Shown: positions 16,767 through 26,468, counted from the first letter of the stretch. The stretch is 61,854 nucleotides of DNA from Clostridia bacterium (GCA_017407225.1 JAFQWY010000280.1:1-61854); one strand, 5' to 3'. Numbers and translations are program-made. The notes: generated by a model from the sequence alone, not told the origin.

Positions 16767-18788
16767 ATGCATATTCCATCCCCCTTCATTCCGCTCCGTG
16801 CGGAAACCGTGAATTACGAACATACCGTCCATGTAATCGGACGCGACTACACTGTCGGTGCCGACGGAATGATTACTTCCATCCGTTCCGAGGGTGTTGA
16901 ACTTCTTGCCGCACCCATGCGTATCGTCGCAGTGGAAGACGGAGAAGCGGCCAACTGGGATACCGACTACCCGGAAAACGAATCCGAAAGCTTCATCCAG
17001 CGCCGGTCCGATGAAGAAATTGTCATCTGCGGTGCCAAACAGTCCGAACGGTTCATCGTGGATGTGTGCTGTCACATTGACTACGACGGCTGCATCGATA
17101 TGGATTTCAAGCTGATGACCCGGGGCAAAACCGTGGCGCAGGTTTTCGGAATTGCCGAGGCAAAGCCCACGCTGTTCAAGCTGGATAAACTCTGGCTGGA
17201 GATTCCTCTACGGGCTGAGGCCATGACTCTGTTCCATATGCATCCCAACAGCGCACTGGATCTTGATGACGGAACCGTGCGGCCGCATACCGATATGTCC
17301 ATGAGCGGAGCGATCCCGGCTCAGTCTGCGGCAATGCCCTTCAAATCCCTGCTTTGGGTGGGTGATGAGAAGAGAGGGCTTGGCTGGTTCGCGGAAAACG
17401 ACCGGAACTGGCAGCCTGCCGACCGGAACCGTGCCATGGAGCTTGTCAGGGAGGGGGAAGCCCTCATTCTGCGGGTTCATCTCCTTGACAGCCACCCGAA
17501 GGCATGGTCGGCGGATCCTGTGCACGGGATCTACAGCTATCAGCCGGTGGAATTCGCCTTCGGTCTGCACGCGACTCCCGTCAAGCCTTTCCCGAAGCAG
17601 CCCTATATCCACAACGCGTTCCATCTGGACTGCGGCATCAAGGTCAAGGGCAACTACATCGATGTTCTGGCGGGACGGTACGACGAACTGAAGGAAAAAG
17701 GTGTGACCACGCTGATCCTCCACGAAAAGTGGAATAAATCCCAGAACTGGTTCGAGCTGAGCGAGTTCACGAAGCACCAGATTCAGACCATCACCGATGA
17801 ATGCCACAAGCGCGGGATCAAGGTGCTGACCTACTTCGGCTACGAAATTTCCACCATGTCCCCCGAATGGAGCGAACTGAAGGACAAGACCGCCAACAAG
17901 AATTCACGGAACCGTCTGGAAGGCGGATGGTGGCGTGTTCCGTTCCAGCGGGCGTACAATGTATGCTACAACAGCGAATACGCGGATCTTTTCATTGAAG
18001 GAATCACGAGAATTATGGACGAATGCCACACCGACGGGGTTTACCTGGACGGCACCACCCATGCCCGGATGTGTTATTCCACCGATCACGGATGCGGCTG
18101 GTACGATGAGGAAGGCAATCTCCACGGCAGCTACCGCTGGAGTGCGGTACGGAGACTGTTCAAGCGGCTGTACGAAGTTGTCCAGTCCCGGGGCGGGGAA
18201 ATCAATGTCCATGCCTTCGGATTCATCAATTTCACCGCAATTCCGTACATCCATCAGAACTGGTACGGCGAGAATCTGCAGTTTGCTCTGATGAAGGGTT
18301 CCTCCGCTGACATGAATCTGGACTATTTCCGTGCGGAATACATCGGACGGAACATGGGCGCACCGGTGGAATTCATCGCATATGCAAATCCGCCGCTGTG
18401 GACATTCGATCAGGCGCTCTCCTGTTCCGTTCTCCACGGAATTCTGCCGCGCCCCAACGATATCGGATATCCTCTCGAGCTGATGAGCAGGGTATGGAAG
18501 ATCTTTGATGCGTTCCCTATTGAGCAGTCCGAGTGGATGCCCTACTGGACGAATCAGGCAGAATCTTCCCACGAAAAAGTGAAGATCAGCTACTACCGGT
18601 ACACCGATCTGATGGGCAGTGCGCATCTGCTTGCCTTTGCGGTCAACATCTCCGCTTCTCCCATTGACAGCGTCACCGTTTCCTTCCCGGAAGAAGTGAC
18701 TGCGGCGAAAGATATGCTCCACGACGGAGTCACCGGATTCACTTTCCCCATGGACGGATACGGATGCCGGATTCTGTTTGTGAAATGA
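16767..18788 (+). CDS. Glycoside hydrolase-like protein (DUF6067/GH123-like TIM barrel)
   Basis: 673-residue protein without a signal peptide. The first half is a beta-sandwich-like region. The second half (about 290-600) looks like a TIM barrel: HEKWNKSQNWFE, HKRGIKVLTYFGYEIS, then DECHTDGVYLDGTTHAR and VHAFGFINFT. The acidic residues in DGVYLDG are candidate catalytic groups. The overall arrangement recalls the DUF6067 group of putative glycosidases. It is 14 bp upstream of a second glycosidase-like gene, so they form an operon. The likely substrate is an imported oligosaccharide. Family placement is moderate; a specific activity is not claimed. Confidence 0.65.
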   Translation: MHIPSPFIPLRAETVNYEHTVHVIGRDYTVGADGMITSIRSEGVELLAAPMRIVAVEDGEAANWDTDYPENESESFIQRRSDEEIVICGAKQSERFIVDVCCHIDYDGCIDMDFKLMTRGKTVAQVFGIAEAKPTLFKLDKLWLEIPLRAEAMTLFHMHPNSALDLDDGTVRPHTDMSMSGAIPAQSAAMPFKSLLWVGDEKRGLGWFAENDRNWQPADRNRAMELVREGEALILRVHLLDSHPKAWSADPVHGIYSYQPVEFAFGLHATPVKPFPKQPYIHNAFHLDCGIKVKGNYIDVLAGRYDELKEKGVTTLILHEKWNKSQNWFELSEFTKHQIQTITDECHKRGIKVLTYFGYEISTMSPEWSELKDKTANKNSRNRLEGGWWRVPFQRAYNVCYNSEYADLFIEGITRIMDECHTDGVYLDGTTHARMCYSTDHGCGWYDEEGNLHGSYRWSAVRRLFKRLYEVVQSRGGEINVHAFGFINFTAIPYIHQNWYGENLQFALMKGSSADMNLDYFRAEYIGRNMGAPVEFIAYANPPLWTFDQALSCSVLHGILPRPNDIGYPLELMSRVWKIFDAFPIEQSEWMPYWTNQAESSHEKVKISYYRYTDLMGSAHLLAFAVNISASPIDSVTVSFPEEVTAAKDMLHDGVTGFTFPMDGYGCRILFVK

Positions 18789-18802
18789 CAGGGGTATTAT
18801 AA

Positions 18803-20680
18803 ATGAAAAATTACTACATCGGCGTGAATTACTGGGACAGCGCAAGCGGCACCGATATGTGGGTGAACTTCGACGAAGCCGTGATAGATGCGGATCTGGA
18901 AGCGCTTGAGAAAATCGGTGTGGATACCCTGCGCATCTTCCCGAACTGGCGGGATTTTCAGCCCGTGACAATTCTGTACGGCTGGCGGGGCAATTTCGTG
19001 GAATACCGTCTCACCGGCGACCGGTTCCCGGAAAACGAATTCTATCTGGATCCCGTGATGATCGAGAGATTCCTCACCGTCTGCGATCTGGCACAGAAGC
19101 ACGGCATGAAGCTGATTGTGGGTGTGGTGACCGGATGGATGAGCGGCAGACTGTTCGTCCCTCCCGCGCTGGAAGGAAAGAACATCATTTCCAATCCCGA
19201 AGCCCTTATGTGGCAGACGAAATTCTGCCGCGGATTTGTCCGTGCCGTGAAGCATCATCCCGCAATCGATGCATGGGAACTGGGCAACGAATGCAATTGT
19301 CTGGGACACACTTCCTCACGGTACGAGGCATGGCTCTGGACGAATACCGTCCGCTCGGCCATTTCCGCAGAAGACCCGTCCCGCCCCGTTTACTCCGGGA
19401 TGCACGGGATTGAGGCGGAGGAGGGAACTGCGTGGACCATTGAAGATCAGGGAGAGCTGACCGATATGCTCACCTGCCATCCCTATCCGTCGCCCACCGT
19501 GGGAGGGGATGTGACTCCTGCGAACCGTCTGCGGTGTACCATGATTCCCACAGCACAGCTGGCGTATTATTCCGGCATTTCCCACCGTCCTGCCATGATC
19601 GAGGAGCAGGGAACTTTCAGCGATATGCTTATCAACCGGGAAGGAGCGGCGGATTTCGTCCGCGTAAATCTGCTTTCCGGCTGGGCGAACGGCTCGAAGG
19701 GATATCTGTGGTGGTGCGGAGCGGAGCATCTGAAGCTGATACAGCCGCCCTACTCCTGGTCCATGATCGAGCGTGAACTGGGTATTGTTGATACCGACCG
19801 TGATCCCAAGCCCGTGGGACGGACCATGAAAGAGGTATCAGACCTTCTCAAGAGTCTGCCCGAACTTCCGCCGAAGCAGATGGATGCCGTATGTGTTCTG
19901 CCCCGTGAAACCAGGCACTGGCCCTCGGCGGCATCGGCATATATTCTTGCAAAGCAGGCAGGAATCGAACTGACCATGATGACCTCCCGGCAGATCACGA
20001 AGTCTTCCGAGCTTCCCGATGCGCCCTTGTATATCGTCCCGTCCCTTACCGGATGGGCACCGCTCCACAAGGAAGCATACGATGCACTTCTGGAAAAGGC
20101 ATACAACGGTGCGGTTCTCTACTTCTCCGTGGCAACCGGATTCATCACCGAATGCGAAAAGGTTACGGGCATGACCTCCCACGGAATGTACAACGCGGGC
20201 GGCGATACCATGACATTTGCGGACGGAACCACGCTTCCCATGCAGTACCAGAAGAAATTCCTGCTGGAAAGCATCGGTGCGGAAATTCTCGCGCGGGATT
20301 CCTACGGCAATCCGGTGTTCACGAAGAATACCTTCGGCAAAGGCACGGTCTATATGCTGTACTTCCCCGTGGAGCAGATGATGTGGAACAATGCACTTGC
20401 TTTCACCGGTCGGGATAAGCCCGATTACAGCAGAATCTACCGCATCATCGGTGACAGTGTGATCGCGTCCCATCCCATTGACTCCGCCAACAATCAGATC
20501 GGCGTGACCCTGCATCCGAAGGAAAACGGGTATTACGCCGTGTTCATCAACTATGACAACGCGGCCCAGGATGGGGAAGTGACGGTCAGACCGGGATGGA
20601 AAATGCATCCCATATACGGTGACGTAACCCGGATCGGGAAATGCGGCATGGCCGTAACGGAGCTGAGAAGGATGAAATAA
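18803..20680 (+). CDS. Clan GH-A glycosidase, GH5-like
   Basis: 625-residue protein with a catalytic TIM barrel in the first 340 residues. The acid/base motif WELGNE (E163) is preceded by a canonical strand. The nucleophile candidate is in PAMIEEQG (E267 or E268). After the barrel comes a trimerisation/amidotransferase-like alpha/beta domain (about 380-520) and a small C-terminal sandwich, a layout also seen in GH42-like beta-galactosidases and some mannanases. There is no signal peptide. It lies 14 bp after the previous gene in one operon. The exact family (GH5, GH42 or a related one) cannot be fixed by eye. Confidence 0.78.
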   Translation: MKNYYIGVNYWDSASGTDMWVNFDEAVIDADLEALEKIGVDTLRIFPNWRDFQPVTILYGWRGNFVEYRLTGDRFPENEFYLDPVMIERFLTVCDLAQKHGMKLIVGVVTGWMSGRLFVPPALEGKNIISNPEALMWQTKFCRGFVRAVKHHPAIDAWELGNECNCLGHTSSRYEAWLWTNTVRSAISAEDPSRPVYSGMHGIEAEEGTAWTIEDQGELTDMLTCHPYPSPTVGGDVTPANRLRCTMIPTAQLAYYSGISHRPAMIEEQGTFSDMLINREGAADFVRVNLLSGWANGSKGYLWWCGAEHLKLIQPPYSWSMIERELGIVDTDRDPKPVGRTMKEVSDLLKSLPELPPKQMDAVCVLPRETRHWPSAASAYILAKQAGIELTMMTSRQITKSSELPDAPLYIVPSLTGWAPLHKEAYDALLEKAYNGAVLYFSVATGFITECEKVTGMTSHGMYNAGGDTMTFADGTTLPMQYQKKFLLESIGAEILARDSYGNPVFTKNTFGKGTVYMLYFPVEQMMWNNALAFTGRDKPDYSRIYRIIGDSVIASHPIDSANNQIGVTLHPKENGYYAVFINYDNAAQDGEVTVRPGWKMHPIYGDVTRIGKCGMAVTELRRMK

Positions 20681-20702
20681 CAGCTCATCGGAATATGAAA
20701 AG

Positions 20703-20745
20703 AAGAACCACAGTCTTCGTTCGAATGAAAACTGTGGTTCTTTTC
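20703..20745. terminator. Strong bidirectional terminator
   Basis: Twelve-base-pair arms AAGAACCACAGT (20703-20714) and ACTGTGGTTCTT (20731-20742), with a T tract, between convergent operons. Confidence 0.92.
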
Positions 20746-20751
20746 ACTTGT

Positions 20752-21666
20752 TTACAGAATCGGTTTCCGGATGACGGGTGCGATGCAGATCAGGTTTTCA
20801 AGAACCGCCTCTCCGCCGTACAGCTTGGGAATTTCGGTGTCCTGCAGGTCCGTCAGCGGCAGAACCAGGAAACCGGAGGTCATATCAAACTCCCGGATGC
20901 CGTCCTTGTTTTTCAGGGTGAGAATATAGTGCCCGGACGGGATGAACCCGGGCTTTTTTACGTCACAGAGATCAAAGCGGATGCTGTCTCCATCAGTTTC
21001 CCATGTGACCAGCATTCCTCTGGATACCCATGTTTTCTGAACGGCAAGGGCGGAGCGCAGTTCGTCTGCGGCGTCACCGTCTTTTGTTCCATCGATATAT
21101 GTAGCAAACATCATGGACATATCATCGGTGTTGTGCAGATCCATACCGGCACAGGCGGAAATTTTCACTCCGCTCAGCACCAGATCTTCCCACCAGAGAA
21201 TGCCCGGTTCGTTGACTTCGTGCAGGGGCTCGGGATTGTTGATGACTTCGATATAGTCCACGTTGGTGAAATCGGTGATTTCCATCTCAAACCGGCATCC
21301 CCGGGCGAAAGGATCACCGTAGGAGAAGGGATGTGCCACACCGGTGACGGCTCCCGCTTTTTTGCAGGCTTCAAACAGCAGCTCCGGATTGCGGCGGTTG
21401 ATGGAATCCCACGGCACATACTGCTCCAGCACCGGACATACGATGTGACCGTAGTAGGTGGTGTACTCCATTCCGTACAGGCACTTTACCTTCCGGTTTT
21501 CCTCAGCGAGAATTTTCCGGATGATGGGCTGACCGGAGGTGGTGTTGTGGTCGGTGATGGCGAAGCAGTCCGCGCTGTCCGCTTCCATGTGATCGATCAG
21601 CTGACGGCAGGTGATTTTTGCGTCCGACTGATCGGTATGATTGTGAAGTTCGTATCGTCTGAACAT
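20752..21666 (-). CDS. PHP-domain metal-dependent phosphoesterase
   Basis: 304-residue cytoplasmic protein of the polymerase-and-histidinol-phosphatase family. Metal-binding motifs are in order: YELHNHTDQSD (residues 5-15), FAITDHNTTSG, the glutamate in YGMEYTTYYGHI, VAHPFSYGDPF and CAGMDLHNTDD. The ATG at 21666 is chosen because AAGGAGG lies just before it; the longer GTG start would put the ribosome site inside the gene. A C-terminal beta-rich extension from about residue 220 is unusual for a minimal PHP enzyme. It is the last gene of a four-gene operon with 10 bp spacing. Its substrate is probably a sugar phosphate or cyclic phosphate. Confidence 0.85.
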   Translation of the reverse strand: MFRRYELHNHTDQSDAKITCRQLIDHMEADSADCFAITDHNTTSGQPIIRKILAEENRKVKCLYGMEYTTYYGHIVCPVLEQYVPWDSINRRNPELLFEACKKAGAVTGVAHPFSYGDPFARGCRFEMEITDFTNVDYIEVINNPEPLHEVNEPGILWWEDLVLSGVKISACAGMDLHNTDDMSMMFATYIDGTKDGDAADELRSALAVQKTWVSRGMLVTWETDGDSIRFDLCDVKKPGFIPSGHYILTLKNKDGIREFDMTSGFLVLPLTDLQDTEIPKLYGGEAVLENLICIAPVIRKPIL

Positions 21667-21676
21667 GACTGCCTCC

Positions 21677-22135
21677 TTACTCACCGCTGACGGTCAGGCT
21701 GTACCGGGTGTTGTCCTTGATGACGTTGAACACAAGAACAGTTACCTTCAGCACCCCGTCGATTTTTTCCTGAGGAATACACCCGTCCGATGCAGTGTCG
21801 CCGTCGTACAGCATATGCCGGTCGTCCAGCTGCTTGTGGATGCATCCGATGAATTCGTCATTCAGTGTGGCGAGAGTGTGAATTTCGGTCTTCATTTCCC
21901 CGAGAATCACATCCTTCGCACGCTGCTCACTGTACTCAAGTCCGTAATTCTCACGGATGGTTTCGGTGACCTCCCGGATCAGTTCGGGTGTCACTTCTTC
22001 CTCGCTGTAGGTACGCTTGTCGAAAGAAAAGTGAATATCCAGTTTGCTGTAAGTCTTTTCCAGACAGACCATATAGGTGATCTGACCCACAAATCCCCTG
22101 TTCAGAATGCCTTCCACATGATAAAGGTCGTTCAT
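21677..22135 (-). CDS. Conserved-looking small protein of unknown function
   Basis: 152-residue protein with no signal peptide or membrane segment. It starts MNDLYHVEGILNRGFVGQIT and is rich in beta strands and acidic residues; a helical region with EVTETIRENYGLEY lies in the middle. I do not recognise the family with confidence. A good AAGGAGG ribosome site precedes the ATG. It lies 15 bp after the 533-residue protein and 10 bp before the PHP gene, so it is translated from the same operon. It could be a small partner subunit of one of these enzymes. Confidence 0.75.
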   Translation of the reverse strand: MNDLYHVEGILNRGFVGQITYMVCLEKTYSKLDIHFSFDKRTYSEEEVTPELIREVTETIRENYGLEYSEQRAKDVILGEMKTEIHTLATLNDEFIGCIHKQLDDRHMLYDGDTASDGCIPQEKIDGVLKVTVLVFNVIKDNTRYSLTVSGE

Positions 22136-22150
22136 GTTATCCTCCTTCCG

Positions 22151-23752
22151 TTATTCCGCAACTTCCGCCGTAACTTTGTTGTCCATGAAACGGAAGGTGA
22201 AGCGGACTACGGAATTGTCACGTTTTGTGGTGAATGCTGCTTTTGGGCCGTCCCCGCTTTCCGCACGGTGATGCTGTGCGGTGTAGACAGCGGACAGGGT
22301 ACCGTAGGTGGATACGGCGTAATCATACTCACCGGCAAAGGGAATCACCACAGTCAGGGTGTAGGTGTTGTCCCCGATATAGTACATTCTTGTGATTTCA
22401 CTGTTGGAGTCGTTTTCCGCCGCTCCCACGAAGGGCTGGAAACTGCCGTATACCACAACCTTTTCCGGCAGCTTGTACCCGGTTTCGGCATCGTAAATCT
22501 CCCGGCAGCCGTAGCGGATCAGATGCTCGGGATTGGCGTATTTTTCCCGGAGCCTGTTGCCGTCATCCCAGCATGCTTTCATAATATCCTCCTGACCGAA
22601 TCCCATGGGACAGCCGGCGGATTTATTGTTGATCTGATAGCTGCCGTTTACTCCTGTTTCACCGTTGTCGCCGCGGATCATTTCGACCTGAGCAGCACCC
22701 AGCGTCCGCCGGAAGGGCATTTCAAAGAATGCATGGGGATTGTTCACCTGAGTCCAGCGGTAGGTATATTCAATGAAGTGATTGCGGCTTTCCTCGGGCT
22801 GATTGGCAAACCAGCCGATCTGGTCATAGCCCCACCACTGCCAGCGTGCCATGTGATGGCGGCTGTAGTTTGCCAGATCCTCGTCCGAGAACATTTTGCC
22901 GCCCCAGTTGTCGTATTCCATCAGAAGGGGCATCTGCTCACCGTACCAGCCGTTGGGGTTTTCGCCGCCTTCGCTGAAGCCTTCCCGTACCAGCACCAGA
23001 CGGATACCTTCGTAATCCTCCAGTGGTGCACGGGTAAAGGGCATGGCGTGATAGTCGAACAGGAGCTTTCCGTTGACGCTGACACCGTGGGTGTGGGCAT
23101 CCATGAGAACCTTGTGGCGGCGTGCGTGCTTTGCGGCGTAATCCCGGATCATTCCGAACAGTTCGTAGGTTTTCTTCATGCCCCGGTCTTCCGCGGTGTA
23201 GAGATGTACCTGCCCCATATGCAGGGCTTCGTAGCCGCAGTCGATGTATTTTGTGGCGCGGTAGTAGAACCACATCCGTGCCTCATCCCGGTTCAGATCG
23301 GGCATGGCGCCGCACAGTCCGGGATCCTGACCCTCGGGAAAATGCACATCGGTGTCACCGTTCACCGGAAACATCCGGGCATCATCCCAGCGGAAACAAC
23401 GATCCTCGACAGGCTTGCCGAAGGCTTCGAATACATAGGCAGGAATCTTCACGGTGTTCATCCGCAGGGTGACGATTTCAAAAATGCAGGCCTGCAGGAT
23501 GATCTGGGGATCCTGTGCGTGAACGGCATCCGCCAGTGCCCGGGATTTTGCGAAATGGATGTCGTCATCTTCCAGCATAGCCCAGATTCCCGATGCACGT
23601 CCGAGAAATTTGATCCCCAGACGTTCAATCACGCGCAGGTCGTCCCGGAGAGTGGTGGTTTCATATAATTCTCCGGCGGTCACTGCCCGTGAAAGATAAC
23701 TCTCCAGTACCTCACGGCTCATGGCACCGTCGAATTCAAAATTCAGTTTCAT
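22151..23752 (-). CDS. Large protein of unknown function, possibly TIM-barrel enzyme
   Basis: 533-residue cytoplasmic protein. The first two thirds look like an alpha/beta barrel: IKFLGRASGIWAMLEDDD, KYIDCGYEALHMGQVHLY, HKVLMDAHTHGVSVNGKLLF, RLVLVREGFSEGG. The last 110 residues look beta-rich. Conserved-looking histidines and aspartates in MDAHTHG and ALHMGQVH could bind metal. I do not recognise a named family. No clear ribosome site precedes the ATG at 23752, which is 33 bp after the upstream oxidoreductase, so translation may be coupled. The operon context suggests a step in sugar or glycoside metabolism. Confidence 0.7.
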   Translation of the reverse strand: MKLNFEFDGAMSREVLESYLSRAVTAGELYETTTLRDDLRVIERLGIKFLGRASGIWAMLEDDDIHFAKSRALADAVHAQDPQIILQACIFEIVTLRMNTVKIPAYVFEAFGKPVEDRCFRWDDARMFPVNGDTDVHFPEGQDPGLCGAMPDLNRDEARMWFYYRATKYIDCGYEALHMGQVHLYTAEDRGMKKTYELFGMIRDYAAKHARRHKVLMDAHTHGVSVNGKLLFDYHAMPFTRAPLEDYEGIRLVLVREGFSEGGENPNGWYGEQMPLLMEYDNWGGKMFSDEDLANYSRHHMARWQWWGYDQIGWFANQPEESRNHFIEYTYRWTQVNNPHAFFEMPFRRTLGAAQVEMIRGDNGETGVNGSYQINNKSAGCPMGFGQEDIMKACWDDGNRLREKYANPEHLIRYGCREIYDAETGYKLPEKVVVYGSFQPFVGAAENDSNSEITRMYYIGDNTYTLTVVIPFAGEYDYAVSTYGTLSAVYTAQHHRAESGDGPKAAFTTKRDNSVVRFTFRFMDNKVTAEVAE

Positions 23753-23785
23753 ATGGTATTGTGACGGTTATGCAGGGACAGGAAT

Positions 23786-25072
23786 TCAGTCGTCCTTGCC
23801 CATCCGCTTCTTGTATTCGTCCATGTCGATGACTTTGCCGGTCCTGCGGGATTCTTCTGCGGCAAAGGCGATCATGTGGTTATCCACAGCTTCGCTCAGG
23901 TCGCAGAGAGCGATGTTTTCCACGCCGCAGAGGAGATCGTGGAAGGCATACATGATGCCCATGTCGCCGCCGCCGTGTCCGCCCACGATGGTATCATCCA
24001 CAACCTTGTCGGCGATGGAGATTTCACGGGAGGTCTTGGTTTCAAAATCGTACAGGGTAACGGTGGGGCTGCCGTGACGTCCGATCAGCTCGCCCTTGGT
24101 TCCCATGATGCGAAGTTCACGTCCGCCGCGGGTGAAAGCGCACATGCTGAAGGTGATGGTTGCGCTGTCTTCGAATTCCAGATTCACAACCTGATGGTCA
24201 ACTACGTTGTTGTCGCACTTGTAAACGCACTTGCCGTACTGGGTGGTGCGCAGAGCCTTTTCCACGTCGTCGTTGGTGGGTTCGGTCAGTCTGGTAGCGG
24301 AGGTGCGGAACCAGGAGCTGCTGCTTTCCAGATAGAGCTTGACGGCGTTATAGGGACAGGTATCCGCCTTGGGACATCCCTCGATGCAGTAGTCGGGAGA
24401 GCCTTCGGGGGCGTTTTCGCGGGTGAAGTAGGTCAGGGAGCCGAATGACTGTACGCGGGTGCACTTCTTTCCCAGCAGCCACTGGAGGATGTCCATGTCA
24501 TGGCAGGATTTCTGCAGGATCATGGGAGAAGCCTTGTCGCTGTTGCCCCAGTTGCCGCGGACGAAGCTGTGGGACTGGTGTACGTTGCCCACGTCTTCGC
24601 GGTGCTGGATGTTGATGACACGACCGACCACGCCTTCGTTCAGAAGATTCTTCAGGGCACGGAAGAAGGGCGTGTAGCGGAGAACGTGGCAGATGAGAAC
24701 CTTCACGCCGTTGGTCTTTGCTTCCTTTTCAAGCTTGTAGCACTCTTCGGGAGTTGCGCCGGCGGGCTTTTCCAGAAGGAGGTCGTACCCTCTGCGGATT
24801 GCCGCGGTCGCAGGTGCAAAGTGATCCCGGTCCATGGTGCAGACCAGTGCCGCATCCGCCATTTTCGGCAGATCCAGAAGGGGTTCCCAGGTATCAAAGC
24901 ACAGCTCGTCGGGGATGTTGTGCTTGTTCCTGATGTATTCCCGTCTTTCACGGATAGGTTCGGCAACGGCTACCACTTCGTACTTTTCGGGAAGCTGTGC
25001 TGCCATATCGGTGTAGGTCATACCCCGGAGCCCCGCACCGATGAGGATGAGTTTCAGTTTTCTGTTTTCCAT
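23786..25072 (-). CDS. Gfo/Idh/MocA family oxidoreductase (long form)
   Basis: 428-residue NAD(P)-dependent dehydrogenase. The nucleotide loop is ILIGAGLRGMTY, the EKP motif is LLLEKPAGATPEE near residue 98, and catalytic-region residues are in ILQKSCHDMDILQWLLG. A cysteine-containing insertion (DYCIEGCPKADTCPYNAV) looks like a small metal site and is absent from the shorter paralogues here. The ATG at 25072 is preferred over GTG at 25081 because it has better spacing from AAAGGAG. It is the first gene of the operon and has its own consensus promoter. Confidence 0.92.
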   Translation of the reverse strand: MENRKLKLILIGAGLRGMTYTDMAAQLPEKYEVVAVAEPIRERREYIRNKHNIPDELCFDTWEPLLDLPKMADAALVCTMDRDHFAPATAAIRRGYDLLLEKPAGATPEECYKLEKEAKTNGVKVLICHVLRYTPFFRALKNLLNEGVVGRVINIQHREDVGNVHQSHSFVRGNWGNSDKASPMILQKSCHDMDILQWLLGKKCTRVQSFGSLTYFTRENAPEGSPDYCIEGCPKADTCPYNAVKLYLESSSSWFRTSATRLTEPTNDDVEKALRTTQYGKCVYKCDNNVVDHQVVNLEFEDSATITFSMCAFTRGGRELRIMGTKGELIGRHGSPTVTLYDFETKTSREISIADKVVDDTIVGGHGGGDMGIMYAFHDLLCGVENIALCDLSEAVDNHMIAFAAEESRRTGKVIDMDEYKKRMGKDD

Positions 25073-25124
25073 ATCATACACTCCTTTGCAGTTATTTTCG
25101 GAAAAACAAGATCAATATACATAT

Positions 25125-25153
25125 ATCATACTATAAAATCGGGGATTTGTCAA
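25125..25153 (-). promoter_or_regulatory. Promoter of the 25072-20752 operon
   Basis: Minus strand TTGACA (25153-25148), 17-bp spacer, TATGAT (25130-25125). Confidence 0.85.
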
Positions 25154-25260
25154 TCGATGTGCGGATTCAATCGGAGAACACATTGTGGATGGAAAACAGC
25201 AAATGTGAAATCAGGACGGATATCACGGCAGGAATTTCCGTAAAGTTTGCAGGATATCTC

Positions 25261-25289
25261 TTGACTGCAAAGGCATGAGATGATATAGT
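25261..25289 (+). promoter_or_regulatory. Promoter of the SGNH-kinase-dgoD operon
   Basis: TTGACT (25261-25266), 17-bp spacer, TATAGT (25284-25289). It is divergent from the promoter at 25125-25153. Confidence 0.8.
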
Positions 25290-25334
25290 AAACACAGAAC
25301 AGACAACTGCTGCACGGCAAAGGAGAAGAATATC

Positions 25335-26468
25335 ATGTTTGATGTTACCGGATTCAATCTTGAACAGTTTTTATATCCCATCTGGCAGGGAGATATCAGC
25401 TATGCGGAAGCTGCGTTTGTCAGAGAATCGCCGGAAGGGGGAATCGCTCCCATCGCCCTGCTGTATCCCATCGATGAGATCATTTCGGTCAGAAGTGCGG
25501 ATCTCGGGGCGGTTTATACGGAGGGTACCGATTATTTTGTGGAAAACGGGATGCTGTGCGTACCGGAAAACAGCAGAATTCCCCGGCTGGCATATGCGGA
25601 CTATTATTTTCCGCTGACCGATGAGGAACACGAGGAAAACCGGCTGGCAACCAAATTCCCGGCAGCCGGCAATCGGGGGTGGGGATACATCCGTGCGGAA
25701 ATCGGTCCCGGCAAACCCGGAATGTCCGCATGGATGCTGGCAGTCACCTACAGACATTCCGCCGACAGTATTGTAACACCGCCTGCCGTCAAATCGGATG
25801 TGTTCGCATCGCTGACGGCAAAACTGGAATCGGGCAGGGATATCAAAATCGTCGCGACCGGGGACAGCATCACCGACGGATGGTCGGCTTCCGGAAAGAA
25901 CGGCGTGAACATTCCTCCGTACTGCCCTCAGTATAATGTACTGGTACAGAATTTTATGGAGAGCAGATACGGGGTAAAGGTTACCCAGAAGAATGTGGGG
26001 GTCAGCGGATCCAATACCAACGGCGGTCTGACCAAACTGGATGAAATCTGTGCCGAACAGCCGGATCTCGTCATCATCGCTTTCGGAATGAACGACGGAT
26101 GCGGCATCAGCCCGGAAACCTATACCGCGAACATCAACACCATGGTCGGTACCATTGCCGAACGCTGTCCGGAAGCCTGCACCGTTGTGGTGGGAACCTG
26201 TCTGCCCAATGATCTTGTGGCATTGGGACCCGGCGGCGGCTCTCTTCTCCGATATCACATCGAGTATGCGGACTGCCTGAAGAATGCGGAAAAGACATGG
26301 AAGAATGCTGCACACGCGGATGTGACCACTGTCAACATTGAGATGTTCCGAAGAAAAGTGTACCAGGATGTGGCAGGATCCAACTCCAACCACCCCAACG
26401 ATTATATGCACCGGGTTTATGCACAGGTGGTGCTCAGAACGATTTTCGGGGAATGGGCAGCGGAGTAA
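25335..26468 (+). CDS. SGNH/GDSL-family esterase with N-terminal extra domain
   Basis: 377-residue cytoplasmic hydrolase, probably a carbohydrate esterase or deacetylase. The catalytic half starts near residue 165 with block I (ATGDSITDGW), followed by block II (NVGVSGSNTNGG), block III (IAFGMNDGCG) and a C-terminal histidine motif (NSNHPNDYMHRVY). The first 160 residues form a beta-rich domain, as in two-domain SGNH enzymes that remove acetyl groups from glycans. GGAG precedes the ATG. It is first in an operon with a kinase-like protein and DgoD. Confidence 0.88.
   Translation: MFDVTGFNLEQFLYPIWQGDISYAEAAFVRESPEGGIAPIALLYPIDEIISVRSADLGAVYTEGTDYFVENGMLCVPENSRIPRLAYADYYFPLTDEEHEENRLATKFPAAGNRGWGYIRAEIGPGKPGMSAWMLAVTYRHSADSIVTPPAVKSDVFASLTAKLESGRDIKIVATGDSITDGWSASGKNGVNIPPYCPQYNVLVQNFMESRYGVKVTQKNVGVSGSNTNGGLTKLDEICAEQPDLVIIAFGMNDGCGISPETYTANINTMVGTIAERCPEACTVVVGTCLPNDLVALGPGGGSLLRYHIEYADCLKNAEKTWKNAAHADVTTVNIEMFRRKVYQDVAGSNSNHPNDYMHRVYAQVVLRTIFGEWAAE

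Noticed and set aside
20719-20732. TTCGAA-containing loop considered as a tRNA T-arm
   Set aside because: It lies in the loop of a strong terminator and has no cloverleaf around it.
21665-23668. 667-codon plus-strand open frame
   Set aside because: A shadow of the 533-residue minus-strand gene; its composition is not protein-like.
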